Shown: positions 52,361 through 61,710, numbered from the stretch's first letter. The stretch: DNA of 64,000 nt from CAZHFA01 sp964534945 (GCA_964534945.1 CAZHSB010000001.1:1-64000), one strand, 5' to 3'. Numbers and translations: made by a program. The notes: generated by a model from the letters alone, not told the origin.

Positions 52361-52417
52361 AAATTCCTCTTTAAAAACAAATATTTTAACACAAAATCAT
52401 ATTTCTTACTAATAACG

Positions 52418-52762
52418 TTAACACGGAGGCCAACCCAGCATCTTACCACCTATTATATGGATATGAAGATGTTTTACTGACTGCAAAGCATCTTCTCCAT
52501 TATTAATAACTAATCTATATCCAGTTTCTGATATTCCTTGTTCGATTACTATTTGCTTTATAGCTTCGAACAGATCTGTCAATATTTCACCATCTTCTTT
52601 TTCTAAAGAATTGACATTAGGAATTTCTTTTTTGGGAATTACCAATATATGAACAGGAGCAACTGGATTCACATCTTTAAATGCCAAAACAGTTTCATTT
52701 TCAAAAACTATTGTAGCAGGAATTTCTCTTTTTATTATCTTTGAAAAAATTGTCTCACTCAT
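52418..52762 (-). CDS. HIT-family protein (HinT-like purine nucleotide hydrolase)
   Basis: A 114-residue HIT domain: FSKIIKREIPATIVFENETV, FKDVNPVAPVHILVIPKKEI, the GYRLVINNGEDALQSVKHLH region and the catalytic histidine triad in VKHLHIHIIGGKMLGWPP (HLHIHII). HinT proteins hydrolyse phosphoramidates of purine nucleosides. Length and motifs are typical. Confidence 0.95.
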   Translation of the reverse strand: MSETIFSKIIKREIPATIVFENETVLAFKDVNPVAPVHILVIPKKEIPNVNSLEKEDGEILTDLFEAIKQIVIEQGISETGYRLVINNGEDALQSVKHLHIHIIGGKMLGWPPC

Positions 52763-52865
52763 GTTATTTATAGTAAAGTTAAACAGTTAAACATACAAGA
52801 TTAAAAATGAAACATACATATTTTTTCTTTATAATTTTTATATAAAAATTATAAATGAAATAAAA

Positions 52866-52902
52866 AAAAGCTTCCTAGTTATATTATAACTAGGAAGCTT
52901 TT
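52866..52902 (-). terminator. Strong intrinsic terminator downstream of the porin gene
   Basis: An 18-bp perfectly paired inverted repeat (arms AAAAGCTTCCTAGTTATA at 52866-52883 and its complement at 52885-52902) centred on one base. On the minus strand, downstream of the porin stop, it is followed by a long T run (TTTTTTTTATTT). On the plus strand the tail is poorer, so it serves the porin mainly. Confidence 0.85.
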
Positions 52903-52938
52903 CCCTTTTAATTAAACTCTAAAAGCGTTTTGGCCAGA

Positions 52939-54126
52939 CTACCACCAAGTCGACACACCAACTAACCATTTATTAGTTGTGTCTTTATCTCTTGTTTCAA
53001 AATCTTTTTCTTCAATAACATCATAGCCAACTTGTGCTTTTAAATGTTGTCCCCAGAAATAGTAGTTTGCAACAACAGATGCTTGTTTGATGTTGTCATT
53101 TCCTGAACATTCTCTCCAGTACTTTCCATCATCACAATCAGAGTATCCATAACGAGTAGCTAATTCTAACTTTTGAGGTAATACAAAATAACCTGTTTGA
53201 ACATAGAACCCTTTGTAATCTGCAGTATCTTCTGGTCCCTCAGGATCTAATCTATCATAAAAATATTCACCTGTTAGTGAAAAACCTTTAATTTTTAGAT
53301 TAGCATCAGTGCTTATGGCTTGAGAAGAATATGTTGTATCAATTTGATTAAAATCTGAATACCCATAAGCAGTACCAACATTTAATGCCAAGTCTTCAGT
53401 GTTCCCAAGGTCACCTTCTTCAAAAGGATTCATTTCACCAAGGATGTCTAATCTTGCGAAAGCAAATCCAGCAACATCATTGTCTACACCAGGTAAGTTT
53501 CTTCCTTCATCTACACTATCTCCACCTCTAACTGATGCACCAAATTTTAACTTACCATCTAGCACGTCACCTTGAGCACCAAAACCTTGTTGGTATCCCT
53601 TAGTAATGACATCCGAAGCAACAGTTCTGTCAAGAAATTGCATATTGCTTATGCTAGTATTAAATTGTCTTGAAATTTCTGTTTTCCATTGTCCTAAACG
53701 AGCCCTTGCATTATCACAAGGTTGCCATTGGATGTAAGCATCTCTTACAAGGTCTCCTGCATCACCCTCAAGGTCAGCTTCAAACTTGTAATAAAATTCG
53801 TTATAAAGAGCAGTTCCATCAATACCAATTCTTAAGTTGGTGTTTTCAAAATTATCGTCATTTTCGGAATTATCATTGTCAATAAACTCATATCTCGTAC
53901 GATATTTTGCATAAACTCTAGCAGTAAAACCATCATCTGGAAATTCTACTCTACTTCCCTCATTCCAATAAATTTTTACAGGTTCCTCAGCAGTATCTTC
54001 TTTAGCCAAAGCAAGTTCATTTCTTGTAACGATACCTTTTTCAACAAGGATATCCTCTAAAGTTTTTGCTTGCGAAGCAAAAGGGATAAGGAGAGATAAA
54101 ACTGTAAATGCTATTATTTTTCGCAT
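52939..54126 (-). CDS. Outer-membrane porin, OprO/OprP phosphate-selective type
   Basis: A signal peptide (MRKIIAFTVLSLLIPFASQA) is followed by a TLEDILVEKGIVTRNEL segment, typical of the N-terminus of OprO/OprP-like porins. The body is beta-barrel-like with alternating pattern and motifs such as FEADLEGDAGDLVRDAYIQW, ARLGQWKTEISRQF and GFYVQTGYFVLPQKLELATR; the C-terminus ends in aromatic residues (GVSTWW), as expected for Bam recognition. The barrel is very acidic with many Asp. Solute specificity is not inferable. GGAGA precedes the ATG; its promoter and terminator candidates are described separately. Confidence 0.85.
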   Translation of the reverse strand: MRKIIAFTVLSLLIPFASQAKTLEDILVEKGIVTRNELALAKEDTAEEPVKIYWNEGSRVEFPDDGFTARVYAKYRTRYEFIDNDNSENDDNFENTNLRIGIDGTALYNEFYYKFEADLEGDAGDLVRDAYIQWQPCDNARARLGQWKTEISRQFNTSISNMQFLDRTVASDVITKGYQQGFGAQGDVLDGKLKFGASVRGGDSVDEGRNLPGVDNDVAGFAFARLDILGEMNPFEEGDLGNTEDLALNVGTAYGYSDFNQIDTTYSSQAISTDANLKIKGFSLTGEYFYDRLDPEGPEDTADYKGFYVQTGYFVLPQKLELATRYGYSDCDDGKYWRECSGNDNIKQASVVANYYFWGQHLKAQVGYDVIEEKDFETRDKDTTNKWLVGVSTWW

Positions 54127-54276
54127 ATTAAATTCTCCAAAAAAATTTAAAATTAATAAATCTTACTTAAAATCGATTGTGGGACATCATTCAACAAACT
54201 AGATATCTTGAATGATCAATTTAAAACAAAAATAAATCAATCGTGCAAGACATCTTACCCACACAACCAAGGATAA

Positions 54277-54304
54277 ATTTTACACGAACGACAGCATTAG
54301 TCAA
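54277..54304 (-). promoter_or_regulatory. Candidate sigma-70-type promoter for the porin gene
   Basis: On the minus strand TTGACT (54299-54304) and TAAAAT (54277-54282) are separated by 16 bases. This would start transcription near 54270 and leave a leader of about 145 bases before the porin start. AT-rich background makes chance matches common; the strong position upstream of a likely highly expressed gene supports it. Confidence 0.45.
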
Positions 54305-54467
54305 CTAGCTTTTTCACTTTTATTTTTTCTATCATCCTAGATTTGTTAAATATATTCTAATGCGCTCTCTAATAATTTTGATAAGTTAAAAAATAAAAAT
54401 CGAAGCAACACGACTGTAAAATCAGACTTAATATTACTTTTCATTTTACATCAAAATAGGAGGTTTT

Positions 54468-54617
54468 ATGATTCCAGAGAATGTAAGAAAAAATTTTACC
54501 GTAGTAAATATAAACATTCAAAATCACCCTGACTACATAAAACTAAAAGAAAGAGTCTACCAATTAGAGCGCCAAGTAAGTGAAAAGAAAGTAACGTTAT
54601 TTGGAAAGAAAAAATAA
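54468..54617 (+). CDS. Small hypothetical protein, 49 residues
   Basis: The ATG at 54468 is preceded by a perfect AGGAGG, rare in this AT-rich window. The product begins MIPENVRKNFTVVNIN and has a predicted coiled-coil helix (YIKLKERVYQLERQVSEKK) with a basic tail. No family recognised. A gap of 341 bases with no gene separates it from the porin start; it holds the porin promoter candidate. tRNA-Lys lies just beyond on the other strand. Confidence 0.6.
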   Translation: MIPENVRKNFTVVNINIQNHPDYIKLKERVYQLERQVSEKKVTLFGKKK

Positions 54618-54641
54618 GATATCACAGATCAAAAAGAAAAA

Positions 54642-54717
54642 TGGTACACCAAGAGGGATTCGAACCCACGACCAAGAGATTAAGAGTCTCCTGCTCTACC
54701 AGCTGAGCTATTGGTGC
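54642..54717 (-). tRNA. tRNA-Lys(CTT), with two unusual pairs
   Basis: A cloverleaf on the minus strand: acceptor GCACCAA/TTGGTGT (G1-U72 wobble), D arm GCTC...GAGC, anticodon arm GGAGA-CTCTTAA-TCTCT with anticodon CTT, T arm GTGGG-TTCGAAT-CCCTC with a U-U mismatch at 50-64, discriminator A and encoded CCA. Confidence 0.92.
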
Positions 54718-54898
54718 ACGCTCATAAGACTTGTTTTTTATATATTAAATAAAAAATTTTTGCAATAGTATCAGATACTAATTTGACTATCAAGGCCAAA
54801 ATCCCCCTAAAAAATGTTTACAAAAAAAAAGAAACATTTGTAAAAATAACTGCATCATAATAAAAAGTTAGAATTTGTAATAAATCTTGAGGTACTAT

Positions 54899-55204
54899 AT
54901 GGCAGTTGCAAATGAGTTTTTAGAAGCTTTTTACGTTAGAGAATTTTTAACAAATTATGCAGGTTTACTGGCAAATTTAGCCGACGGATTAGAAGAAGAA
55001 TCAAAAAAAAACATTGGATCGTTAATAAGTTTAGATAAAAAAGCAAAAAATCTTTTAACCAATGTTAATTATATAAAATACAAGAAGAAAAAATCACAAC
55101 TTACGAAAACTTTTAATCAAAAATTATTAGAAAAGGTAGATAAAGAAATCATCGAAGATCCTATAAATTCTGCTCTAAAATCTTTAAAAAAATATAACAT
55201 TTAA
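54899..55204 (+). CDS. Hypothetical protein, 101 residues
   Basis: The ATG at 54899 has GAGG upstream. The product is helical and Lys-rich in its second half, starting AVANEFLEAFYVREFLTNYA, then GLLANLADGLEEESKKNI, then KYKKKKSQLTKTFNQKLLEK. No membrane segment, Cys or known motif. It lies in the orphan-rich stretch around tRNA-Lys. Confidence 0.55.
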   Translation: MAVANEFLEAFYVREFLTNYAGLLANLADGLEEESKKNIGSLISLDKKAKNLLTNVNYIKYKKKKSQLTKTFNQKLLEKVDKEIIEDPINSALKSLKKYNI

Positions 55205-55356
55205 AGGTTTGAAACTTTTTTCCCTACAGTATTCGTAGTTCTTGAGATATCACTTCTTTTATACGGAAAAGAGTAAATAGCAGAAAAAGTGTGTGACTTG
55301 CTAAAAATAATTCTTCTTGGATAATATGTTTTCGTTTTTTCATTATTTTCTTTCAT
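55201..55356 (-). CDS. Possible small protein, 51 residues
   Basis: A minus-strand frame begins MKENNEKTKTYYPRRIIFSK and continues with a Ser/Tyr/Arg-rich sequence (SAIYSFPYKRSDISRTTNTV). Composition looks protein-like but there is no Shine-Dalgarno and the end overlaps the stop of the opposite gene by 4 bases. It occupies most of the otherwise empty 55205-55489 gap. Confidence 0.25.
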   Translation of the reverse strand: MKENNEKTKTYYPRRIIFSKSHTFSAIYSFPYKRSDISRTTNTVGKKVSNL

Positions 55357-55489
55357 ACTAAAAGATCAAGCGCTCTGGCACTTTTGCTCCCCAAAAAAGC
55401 AAATTCTAGCAAAATCAGAGAATCTTTTTGATACTTTTATTAATCAAATATAGTGAGATTTTAGTTTTATTGATAAGGACCATAAATTT

Positions 55490-55858
55490 ATGCTACTTGC
55501 CTATACATATAACCATGAAATAAAAAACGATAAGCCATTTTTGGCAATTATACCAGATATCATAACAGATCGCACGGCAAAGCCCGTACCTATTGAAAAA
55601 TTATCTATTTCGGATTGTGCAATATTTTATGTTAGCAATTATGAGGCAGTTTGCGTAAAACGAGAAGATAATGGATTAGTCATTTCACCATTGGCAGGAC
55701 AAAGATTGTACTTAACAACCAACTTACCAGATAGACCTGGAATCTCAGCAAGAATGATAAAAATCACTAAAGGCCAAAATCAGTCTTTTGTTTGTCATTA
55801 CCAAAAAGAAAAAGATACATCTTATAGCGAATGGACACCTTACAAGATAAACGTATAA
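55490..55858 (+). CDS. Hypothetical protein, 122 residues
   Basis: No family recognised. A soluble beta-rich pattern (FLAIIPDIITDRTAKPVPIE, CAIFYVSNYEAVCVKRED, LVISPLAGQRLYLTT) with two Cys, and a C-terminal SEWTPYKINV. It converges with the acyl-CoA synthetase gene with only 5 bases between stops. The upstream leader TGATAAGGACC provides AAGGA before the ATG. Confidence 0.55.
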   Translation: MLLAYTYNHEIKNDKPFLAIIPDIITDRTAKPVPIEKLSISDCAIFYVSNYEAVCVKREDNGLVISPLAGQRLYLTTNLPDRPGISARMIKITKGQNQSFVCHYQKEKDTSYSEWTPYKINV

Positions 55859-55863
55859 ATTTT

Positions 55864-57861
55864 TTATTTATCTTTTTTATTTTTTGAAAACATATTCATT
55901 ATAAGAGAGCTATATTTTTCAAATATTACATTTCTTTTTATTTTCGAAACTTCATTTAACATTCCGTTTTCAAGATTAAAACCATTTTTTAATATTTCAA
56001 ATTGCTTAATTTTCTCAAATGGCTTTAATTGAGACTTGCTCTTTATGTAAGTATTTATTTCTTTTTTTATAAGCTCTCTTAATGTCGTATCTTGAATTGT
56101 TAAACGCTTGGTAGATTTTAATTCATTTGCAATCACACCGCACTTTTTTAGCGCTTCATCAGACGGAACAACCAACGCGCCTACGCTTCCTTCATCTTGC
56201 CCTACCAAAACTATTTGATCAATATATGGGCTCTCTAAGCATGCAGCCTCAATTGGAATTGGCTCAACATTTTCTCCACTAGATAAAACTATTGTCTCTT
56301 TTGACCTTCCAATAATTACAAGATTATTTTCTTTTGTAATAAATCCCAAATCTCCCGTATTAAACCAACCATCTTTTAACACTGCATCTGTTGCTTCTTT
56401 GTTTTTGTAATATCCCTTCATTATTTGAGGTCCCTTTACCAGCAAAACCCCTTTTCTGTACATTCCTATTTCTTCTAATGTATCAGGATCCACAATCTTA
56501 ATGTCTGTCGCCAACAAGGGTTGCCCTGCAGAACCTAAATAATTTGGTTCATAGCTTTTCCTCATAACGACTACTGGAGATGTTTCTGTCAGTCCATATC
56601 CTTCTCTTAAATTAACACCAATCGCATCATAAAAAAGTTGATCTTTCATTGAAAGAGAACCACCGCCAGAAATCGATATTCTAAAATTTAATCCAAAATT
56701 TTCTCTTATCTTCTTATAAATTTTTTTGCTTGCAAATAAGTGTATCGGCTTTATAAAAGTACGAACTATTCTGTGATATATCTTTGATCGTGTCTTGTAT
56801 TTAGTTTTTTTATTAGTTATTCTCCTCTCGCTATACATCTTATGTATTTTATACAAAATACTAAACTTAACTGCCAAATCGAAGAAATAATATGTCCACA
56901 TGGACGTTTGTTTTAGTTTCTGATAAATTCCAATTCTTATTGTCTCCCAAATTCTAGGAACAGAACAAATTAAATCAACTTGATATTTAGTTAAATCCTT
57001 CTTCAGCCCTGAAAGCGTTGTAAAATGAACATGCGCACCGTTACAAAACCATGAATATTGTAATGTCCTCTCATAAGCATGCCAGACAGGTAAAACCTCC
57101 AATGATTTTTCTCCCGCTTGTAAACGTATAGAGCTAGTAATCGAAACTAATTGAGATAAAATATTTTTATGAGTAATTATTGCACCTTTTGGATTTCCAG
57201 TCGTTCCTGATGTATAAAGCATTGAGTAATTATCATCTAACTCTATTTTAGGCTTTACAAAGTGATGCAACTCCCCTATTTGCAAAACATCATTATATGA
57301 ATAAACTTTACCATTTTCATCTTGAGCATTAGTTTTATCAAACATTAAAACAATAAATTTTAGATTAAATTTACATAAAACATCTTTTAATTTATCATAT
57401 AGATTTTTGTGTTGTAAAATTATGCCTACGCATTCACTATGAGACATAATATATTCTAGTTCATCTTTTGGAGCATTTGCACCTCTTAAAGTGCTTACGG
57501 CGCCACATCTTGTAATAGATTGATCTATCACGACCCATCGCCCGTTATTTTCGGAAAATATGCAAGCGAACTCACCCTTAGATAAACCTAATGATTGTAA
57601 TCCAGAAGAAAATTTCTTAATATCCTCTTCTAGCTCTCCATATGTCATTTCTATTTTTGAATATTCATCAGTAATGGCCTTATAATCCTTATGAACTATC
57701 GCTTGAGCACTAAAATAATCTCCAAAGGAAACAGATTTTTTGTAAAAATCTTCTAGTACTTTTCCTTCTTCAACTATTTCTCTTTGTCTTTTTTCTTTAA
57801 AATTCTTTAATTTATCTAATTCAGAAAATCCCATAGAACCATCACAATCAAAAATACGCAT
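55864..57861 (-). CDS. Long-chain acyl-CoA synthetase / AMP-dependent ligase
   Basis: The 665-residue product has ANL-superfamily motifs: MLYTSGTTGNPKGAIITHKN (P-loop, near residue 216), VLPVWHAYERT, GYGLTETSPVVVMR, GPQIMKGYYKNKEAT, GWFNTGDLGFITKENNLVII and SGENVEPIPIEAACL; the last signature is that of bacterial FadD15/eukaryotic ACSL-like enzymes. It activates fatty acids with ATP and CoA, probably at the membrane. The C-terminal catalytic Lys region (QLKPFEKIKQFEIL) is present. Substrate chain length cannot be told. Confidence 0.88.
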   Translation of the reverse strand: MRIFDCDGSMGFSELDKLKNFKEKRQREIVEEGKVLEDFYKKSVSFGDYFSAQAIVHKDYKAITDEYSKIEMTYGELEEDIKKFSSGLQSLGLSKGEFACIFSENNGRWVVIDQSITRCGAVSTLRGANAPKDELEYIMSHSECVGIILQHKNLYDKLKDVLCKFNLKFIVLMFDKTNAQDENGKVYSYNDVLQIGELHHFVKPKIELDDNYSMLYTSGTTGNPKGAIITHKNILSQLVSITSSIRLQAGEKSLEVLPVWHAYERTLQYSWFCNGAHVHFTTLSGLKKDLTKYQVDLICSVPRIWETIRIGIYQKLKQTSMWTYYFFDLAVKFSILYKIHKMYSERRITNKKTKYKTRSKIYHRIVRTFIKPIHLFASKKIYKKIRENFGLNFRISISGGGSLSMKDQLFYDAIGVNLREGYGLTETSPVVVMRKSYEPNYLGSAGQPLLATDIKIVDPDTLEEIGMYRKGVLLVKGPQIMKGYYKNKEATDAVLKDGWFNTGDLGFITKENNLVIIGRSKETIVLSSGENVEPIPIEAACLESPYIDQIVLVGQDEGSVGALVVPSDEALKKCGVIANELKSTKRLTIQDTTLRELIKKEINTYIKSKSQLKPFEKIKQFEILKNGFNLENGMLNEVSKIKRNVIFEKYSSLIMNMFSKNKKDK

Positions 57862-57954
57862 AAAACTTTCTTGAGTTTTATCATATTCAAAAAAAATTTA
57901 AAAGATTATTAGATTAATCATTTCACTGTAAAATTATACATAAATTTTGCGAGG

Positions 57955-59271
57955 TTACAAAAGTTCATTTGCTAAGTTCGCAAGTTCTGAACGTTCGCCT
58001 TTTTCTAATTTTACATGGGCAAAAAGCTTGTTCCCTTTTAGCTTATCTATCAAAAAAGAAAGACCGTTGCTTTGGGAATCAAGGTATGGCGTATCAATTT
58101 GATGAATATCACCAGTGAAAATAAGTTTCGTATTATCTCCTGCTCTTGTAATAATTGTTTTTACTTCATGGGGCGTTAAGTTCTGTGCTTCATCAACGAT
58201 AAAAATCACATTTGAGAGACTTCTTCCTCTTATATATGAAAGGGGTGCTATCTCAATTTTTTCTGTCTTTATCAATTCATCAATTTTACTACTTTCTTTT
58301 GAGCTATCACTAAACTGAGACTTTATAAATTTTAAATTATCCCACAATGGCTCCATATATGGAGTCATTTTTGATTTTACATCTCCAGGCAAAAATCCAA
58401 GATCCTTGTTTCCTAAAGGAACTACAGGTCGTGCAACAAAAACTTGTTTGAAATTTTTCCTTTGTTCCAAAGCAGCCGCTAATGCCAATAAAGTTTTCCC
58501 TGTTCCTGCAATACCTTGAAGTGTCACAAGGGAAATATCTGGCCTCATAAGAACATCTATCGCAAAAATCTGTTCCGCATTCCTTGGTTCAATTCTATAA
58601 ACAGCTCTTTTTTGTATGCGTTCTAAAATCTTTTTTGAGGAATTATAAAATGTTAATGCCGATTGTCTCCCGCATCTTAAAACATAAAAAGAGTTAACTT
58701 GAAAATCAACATCTTTAAATTCATCTTCTTCTAAATATCCATCTGCAAAAATCTTATCAATTAGTTCTGGAGTTTCAACCTCTATATAACCTTTACCTGT
58801 CTCAAGCTTTTCTACATCTTTAATTTTCCCCTTTTCATAATCTTCGGCAGTTATATTCAACGCCCTTGCTTTTACACGAAGCGCTATATCTTTAGTCACC
58901 AAGACTACTTTTTTATCTTCATTTTCTTGTAAAGTAAGCGCAGCATTCAAAATTTTATGATCTCCTTTATCATCATCGAAAACAACTTCTGCATCTACTT
59001 TTTTTACTTTTGGATATACGACCTTGAATCTTCCCTCTCCATCTTCTGTAATTGGCACCCATTCTTGAAGCATTGTTGACTCTGAAATTTTATCAATAAA
59101 GCGAATAAATTCTCTCGCGGAATAACTTTTTGTATCATTTCCTTTTTTAAATTTATCAAGTTCCTCTAAAACGGTAATTGGTATCGCTACATATTGATCT
59201 TTAAAATGTGTTATTGCATTGTGGTCATGCAAAATTACTGACGTATCTAAAACAAATATTTTATTACTCAT
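57955..59271 (-). CDS. PIN-PhoH fusion ATPase (PhoH2-like)
   Basis: Residues about 1-130 are a PIN domain (FVLDTSVILHD; VVLEELDKFKKG in the form ITVLEELDKFKKGNDTKSYS; KILNAALTL; VVLVTKDIALRVKA), with conserved Asp. Residues 200-438 are a PhoH domain: LVTLQGIAGTGKTLLALAAA (Walker A), YIRGRSLSNVIFIVDEAQNL (Walker B) and KLIFTGDIHQIDTPYLDSQS. Such proteins act as RNA helicase/nucleases in characterised mycobacterial examples. The ATG at 59271 follows AGAGGC; a longer frame from 59295 would add eight residues. Confidence 0.9.
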   Translation of the reverse strand: MSNKIFVLDTSVILHDHNAITHFKDQYVAIPITVLEELDKFKKGNDTKSYSAREFIRFIDKISESTMLQEWVPITEDGEGRFKVVYPKVKKVDAEVVFDDDKGDHKILNAALTLQENEDKKVVLVTKDIALRVKARALNITAEDYEKGKIKDVEKLETGKGYIEVETPELIDKIFADGYLEEDEFKDVDFQVNSFYVLRCGRQSALTFYNSSKKILERIQKRAVYRIEPRNAEQIFAIDVLMRPDISLVTLQGIAGTGKTLLALAAALEQRKNFKQVFVARPVVPLGNKDLGFLPGDVKSKMTPYMEPLWDNLKFIKSQFSDSSKESSKIDELIKTEKIEIAPLSYIRGRSLSNVIFIVDEAQNLTPHEVKTIITRAGDNTKLIFTGDIHQIDTPYLDSQSNGLSFLIDKLKGNKLFAHVKLEKGERSELANLANELL

Positions 59272-59401
59272 ATTGCCTCTTATAAAAATATACAATTCAA
59301 AAGTTTACAAAAAATTATATAAATTAAAAAGATACAAATTTTTTGTATTAGACGGACAAAAGCTTGTCTTACATTAGATTTTGTAGCTAAAATATGTTCC
59401 C

Positions 59402-61021
59402 ATGATTGAAAATAATGTTTTAGAAGCACAAATAACTAGAGAAATTGAAAAAAGGCGTACTTTCGCGATAATAAGCCACCCAGATGCTGGAAAAACTACG
59501 CTTACAGAAAAGCTTCTCTTGTATGCAGGCATGATTAGAACGGCTGGAATGGTCCATGGAAGAAAAAACCAAAAAAAAGCGTCTTCTGATTGGATGGAAA
59601 TGGAACAAGAAAGAGGCATTTCCATAACAGCATCTGCCATGCAGTTTAATTATAAAGATTTCGTTATCAATGTACTTGATACTCCTGGGCACCAAGATTT
59701 CTCTGAAGATACATATAGGACATTAACAGCAGCAGATAGCGCCGTGATGGTAATTGATGCCTCAAAAGGTGTGGAAACACAAACTAGAAAATTATTCAAA
59801 GTTTGTAAAATGAGAAATATTCCAATATTAACTTTTATTAACAAAATGGATCTGCCAGCGAAAAATCCATTAGATCTTTTAAGCGAAATTGAAGAAGTCT
59901 TGGGTATTCAAACGACTCCTGTGAATTGGCCAATTGGAAAAGGAAAAGATTTTAAGGGCGTTTTTCACCTTGAAAAAGATGAAGTTTATATTTTTGAAAA
60001 GTCGAAAGAAGGTGGAACAACTAAAAAAGCACTTGAAACAAAATATACAAAAGATGAGTTTTTTAATTCTATTTTAGAAGATAAAGAATTAAGAGAAAAA
60101 ACACTAGAAGAAATTGAACTAGTAGAAGTTGCAGGAGAAAGTTTTAATGAAGAAAAATTTTTAAATGGTTTAATAACTCCTGTTTTTTTCGGATCTGCTC
60201 TTACAAATTTTGGTGTAGAATTTTTCTTTGATTTCTTTACAAAACTTGCGCCCAAACCACGCGCGAGAATTGCTTTTAATGATGACAATCAAAAAATTAT
60301 TATAGATCCCATAAAATATCCTTTTAGTGGAAATGTATTTAAAATACAGGCCAATATGGATCCAAAGCATAGAGACAGTATGGCTTTTTTACGCGTCAAT
60401 TCTGGACGTTTTGAAAGAGATTTAATAGTAAAACATTCAAGACAAAAAAAAGAAATAAAGCTTTCAAGGTCTCATAGTATGTTTGGAAGAGAAAGAGAAA
60501 CTCTTGATTATGCATATCCAGGAGATATTGTCGGTGTTGTAAACCCAGGAGTTTTTGCAATCGGTGATACAATTTCAATCAATGGGCACTTTACTTTTCA
60601 ACCAATGCCAAAATTTCCACCAGAAATTGTTGCAAGGATTCGTCCGATTGATGCCTTAAAAAGAAAAGCATTCGAAAAAGGAATCGAACAATTTACAGCA
60701 GAAGGTGCAGTTTTAATATTAACTGAATTAAATAATTTAAATTCTGATCCATTAATCGCGGCAGTTGGAATTTTACAATTTGAAGTTTTACAAAGTAGAT
60801 TTTTAAATGAATACCATGTCAAAACCGAAATTAATACCTTACCATATCGTCACGGTGCATGGCTAAAAGGAGATCCAAAAACTTTTAGTTTGCCAAGTAA
60901 TAGTCTTATAGCTTACGATGGAAACAATGATTATATATTTTTGTATGCACAAGAATGGCAAAAAGATTTTGCTGAGGAAAAAAACCCCAACCACAAACTT
61001 ATAGATTTTCAGGATAGTTAA
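59402..61021 (+). CDS. prfC: Peptide chain release factor 3
   Basis: RF3 is the GTPase that recycles RF1/RF2 from the ribosome. G motifs: ISHPDAGKTTLTEKLL (G1), ERGISITASAMQF (G2), LDTPGHQDFSEDTYRTL (G3), TFINKMDLPAKNPLDLL (G4). The RF3-specific KKASSDWMEMEQERGISIT and SSDWM sequences separate it from EF-G and LepA. Later DTISINGHFTFQPMPKFPPE and FLNEYHVKTEINTLPY complete the domains; 539 residues is typical. prfC is missing in many reduced genomes, so its presence is informative. Confidence 0.95.
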   Translation: MIENNVLEAQITREIEKRRTFAIISHPDAGKTTLTEKLLLYAGMIRTAGMVHGRKNQKKASSDWMEMEQERGISITASAMQFNYKDFVINVLDTPGHQDFSEDTYRTLTAADSAVMVIDASKGVETQTRKLFKVCKMRNIPILTFINKMDLPAKNPLDLLSEIEEVLGIQTTPVNWPIGKGKDFKGVFHLEKDEVYIFEKSKEGGTTKKALETKYTKDEFFNSILEDKELREKTLEEIELVEVAGESFNEEKFLNGLITPVFFGSALTNFGVEFFFDFFTKLAPKPRARIAFNDDNQKIIIDPIKYPFSGNVFKIQANMDPKHRDSMAFLRVNSGRFERDLIVKHSRQKKEIKLSRSHSMFGRERETLDYAYPGDIVGVVNPGVFAIGDTISINGHFTFQPMPKFPPEIVARIRPIDALKRKAFEKGIEQFTAEGAVLILTELNNLNSDPLIAAVGILQFEVLQSRFLNEYHVKTEINTLPYRHGAWLKGDPKTFSLPSNSLIAYDGNNDYIFLYAQEWQKDFAEEKNPNHKLIDFQDS

Positions 61022-61025
61022 TTTT

Positions 61026-61676
61026 ATGGAAAAATATCAAGCTGTAATTTTCGATAAAGATGGCCTTTTATTGGATACAGAAATGCTTACATTTCGTGCT
61101 TTTAGTGAGGCATTCAAAAAGCATGGTATTGAATTACCATTAAATGTATATGAAAAATCACTTGGCATTTCAACAGAAGACTCTTTCCAAATTTTTAAGA
61201 ATTTTCTTAACAACAGAATTTCTGATGAGGAGTTATTATATATTCGCTCCGATTTTTTATATGCTTATTTTGATCTTCACACAATTCCCGTAAAAAAAGG
61301 GGTTCAAGACTTTTTAACTTTTTTAAAAGTCAAAAATATTCCTTGTGCTATTGCAACTTCTTGCGAAACATCGCGTGCAAAAGATCAATTTGACAAATTG
61401 GAACTTCTAGGATTTTTTAATGTTGTGATTGGAAAAGATAAAGTACAAAATGCAAAACCATTTCCAGATATATTTTTAAAAGCAGGTAAACTTTTAAATT
61501 GTGATCCTAGTAAGATAATTGCTTTTGAAGACTCAGAGGCAGGAATAACTGCCATTAAAAATGCTGGAATGACCGCGGTTCATGTAAAAGATTTATTACC
61601 ACCTAATCAAAACATTATCAACAAAGCAGATTTTCTATTGGACTCTCTTTTAGAAGCTCCAATGTTGTTTAATTGA
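61026..61676 (+). CDS. HAD-superfamily phosphatase, beta-phosphoglucomutase-like
   Basis: HAD motifs appear in order: VIFDKDGLLLDTEML (DxDG, motif I), CAIATSCETSR (Ser/Thr, motif II), GKDKVQNAKPFPDIFLKAGK (Lys, motif III) and IIAFEDSEAGITAIKNAGM (acidic motif IV). A four-helix cap between motifs I and II places it in subfamily IA with beta-phosphoglucomutase and phosphoglycolate phosphatase relatives. Substrate not inferable. It follows prfC by 4 bases and is probably cotranscribed. Confidence 0.87.
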   Translation: MEKYQAVIFDKDGLLLDTEMLTFRAFSEAFKKHGIELPLNVYEKSLGISTEDSFQIFKNFLNNRISDEELLYIRSDFLYAYFDLHTIPVKKGVQDFLTFLKVKNIPCAIATSCETSRAKDQFDKLELLGFFNVVIGKDKVQNAKPFPDIFLKAGKLLNCDPSKIIAFEDSEAGITAIKNAGMTAVHVKDLLPPNQNIINKADFLLDSLLEAPMLFN

Positions 61677-61710
61677 TAATTAATAAAACACATAAAAAAA
61701 TAAAAATACC

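Noticed and set aside
54468..55204. Toxin-antitoxin pair
   Set aside because: The small proteins show no known toxin or antitoxin fold and are separated by a tRNA gene on the other strand.
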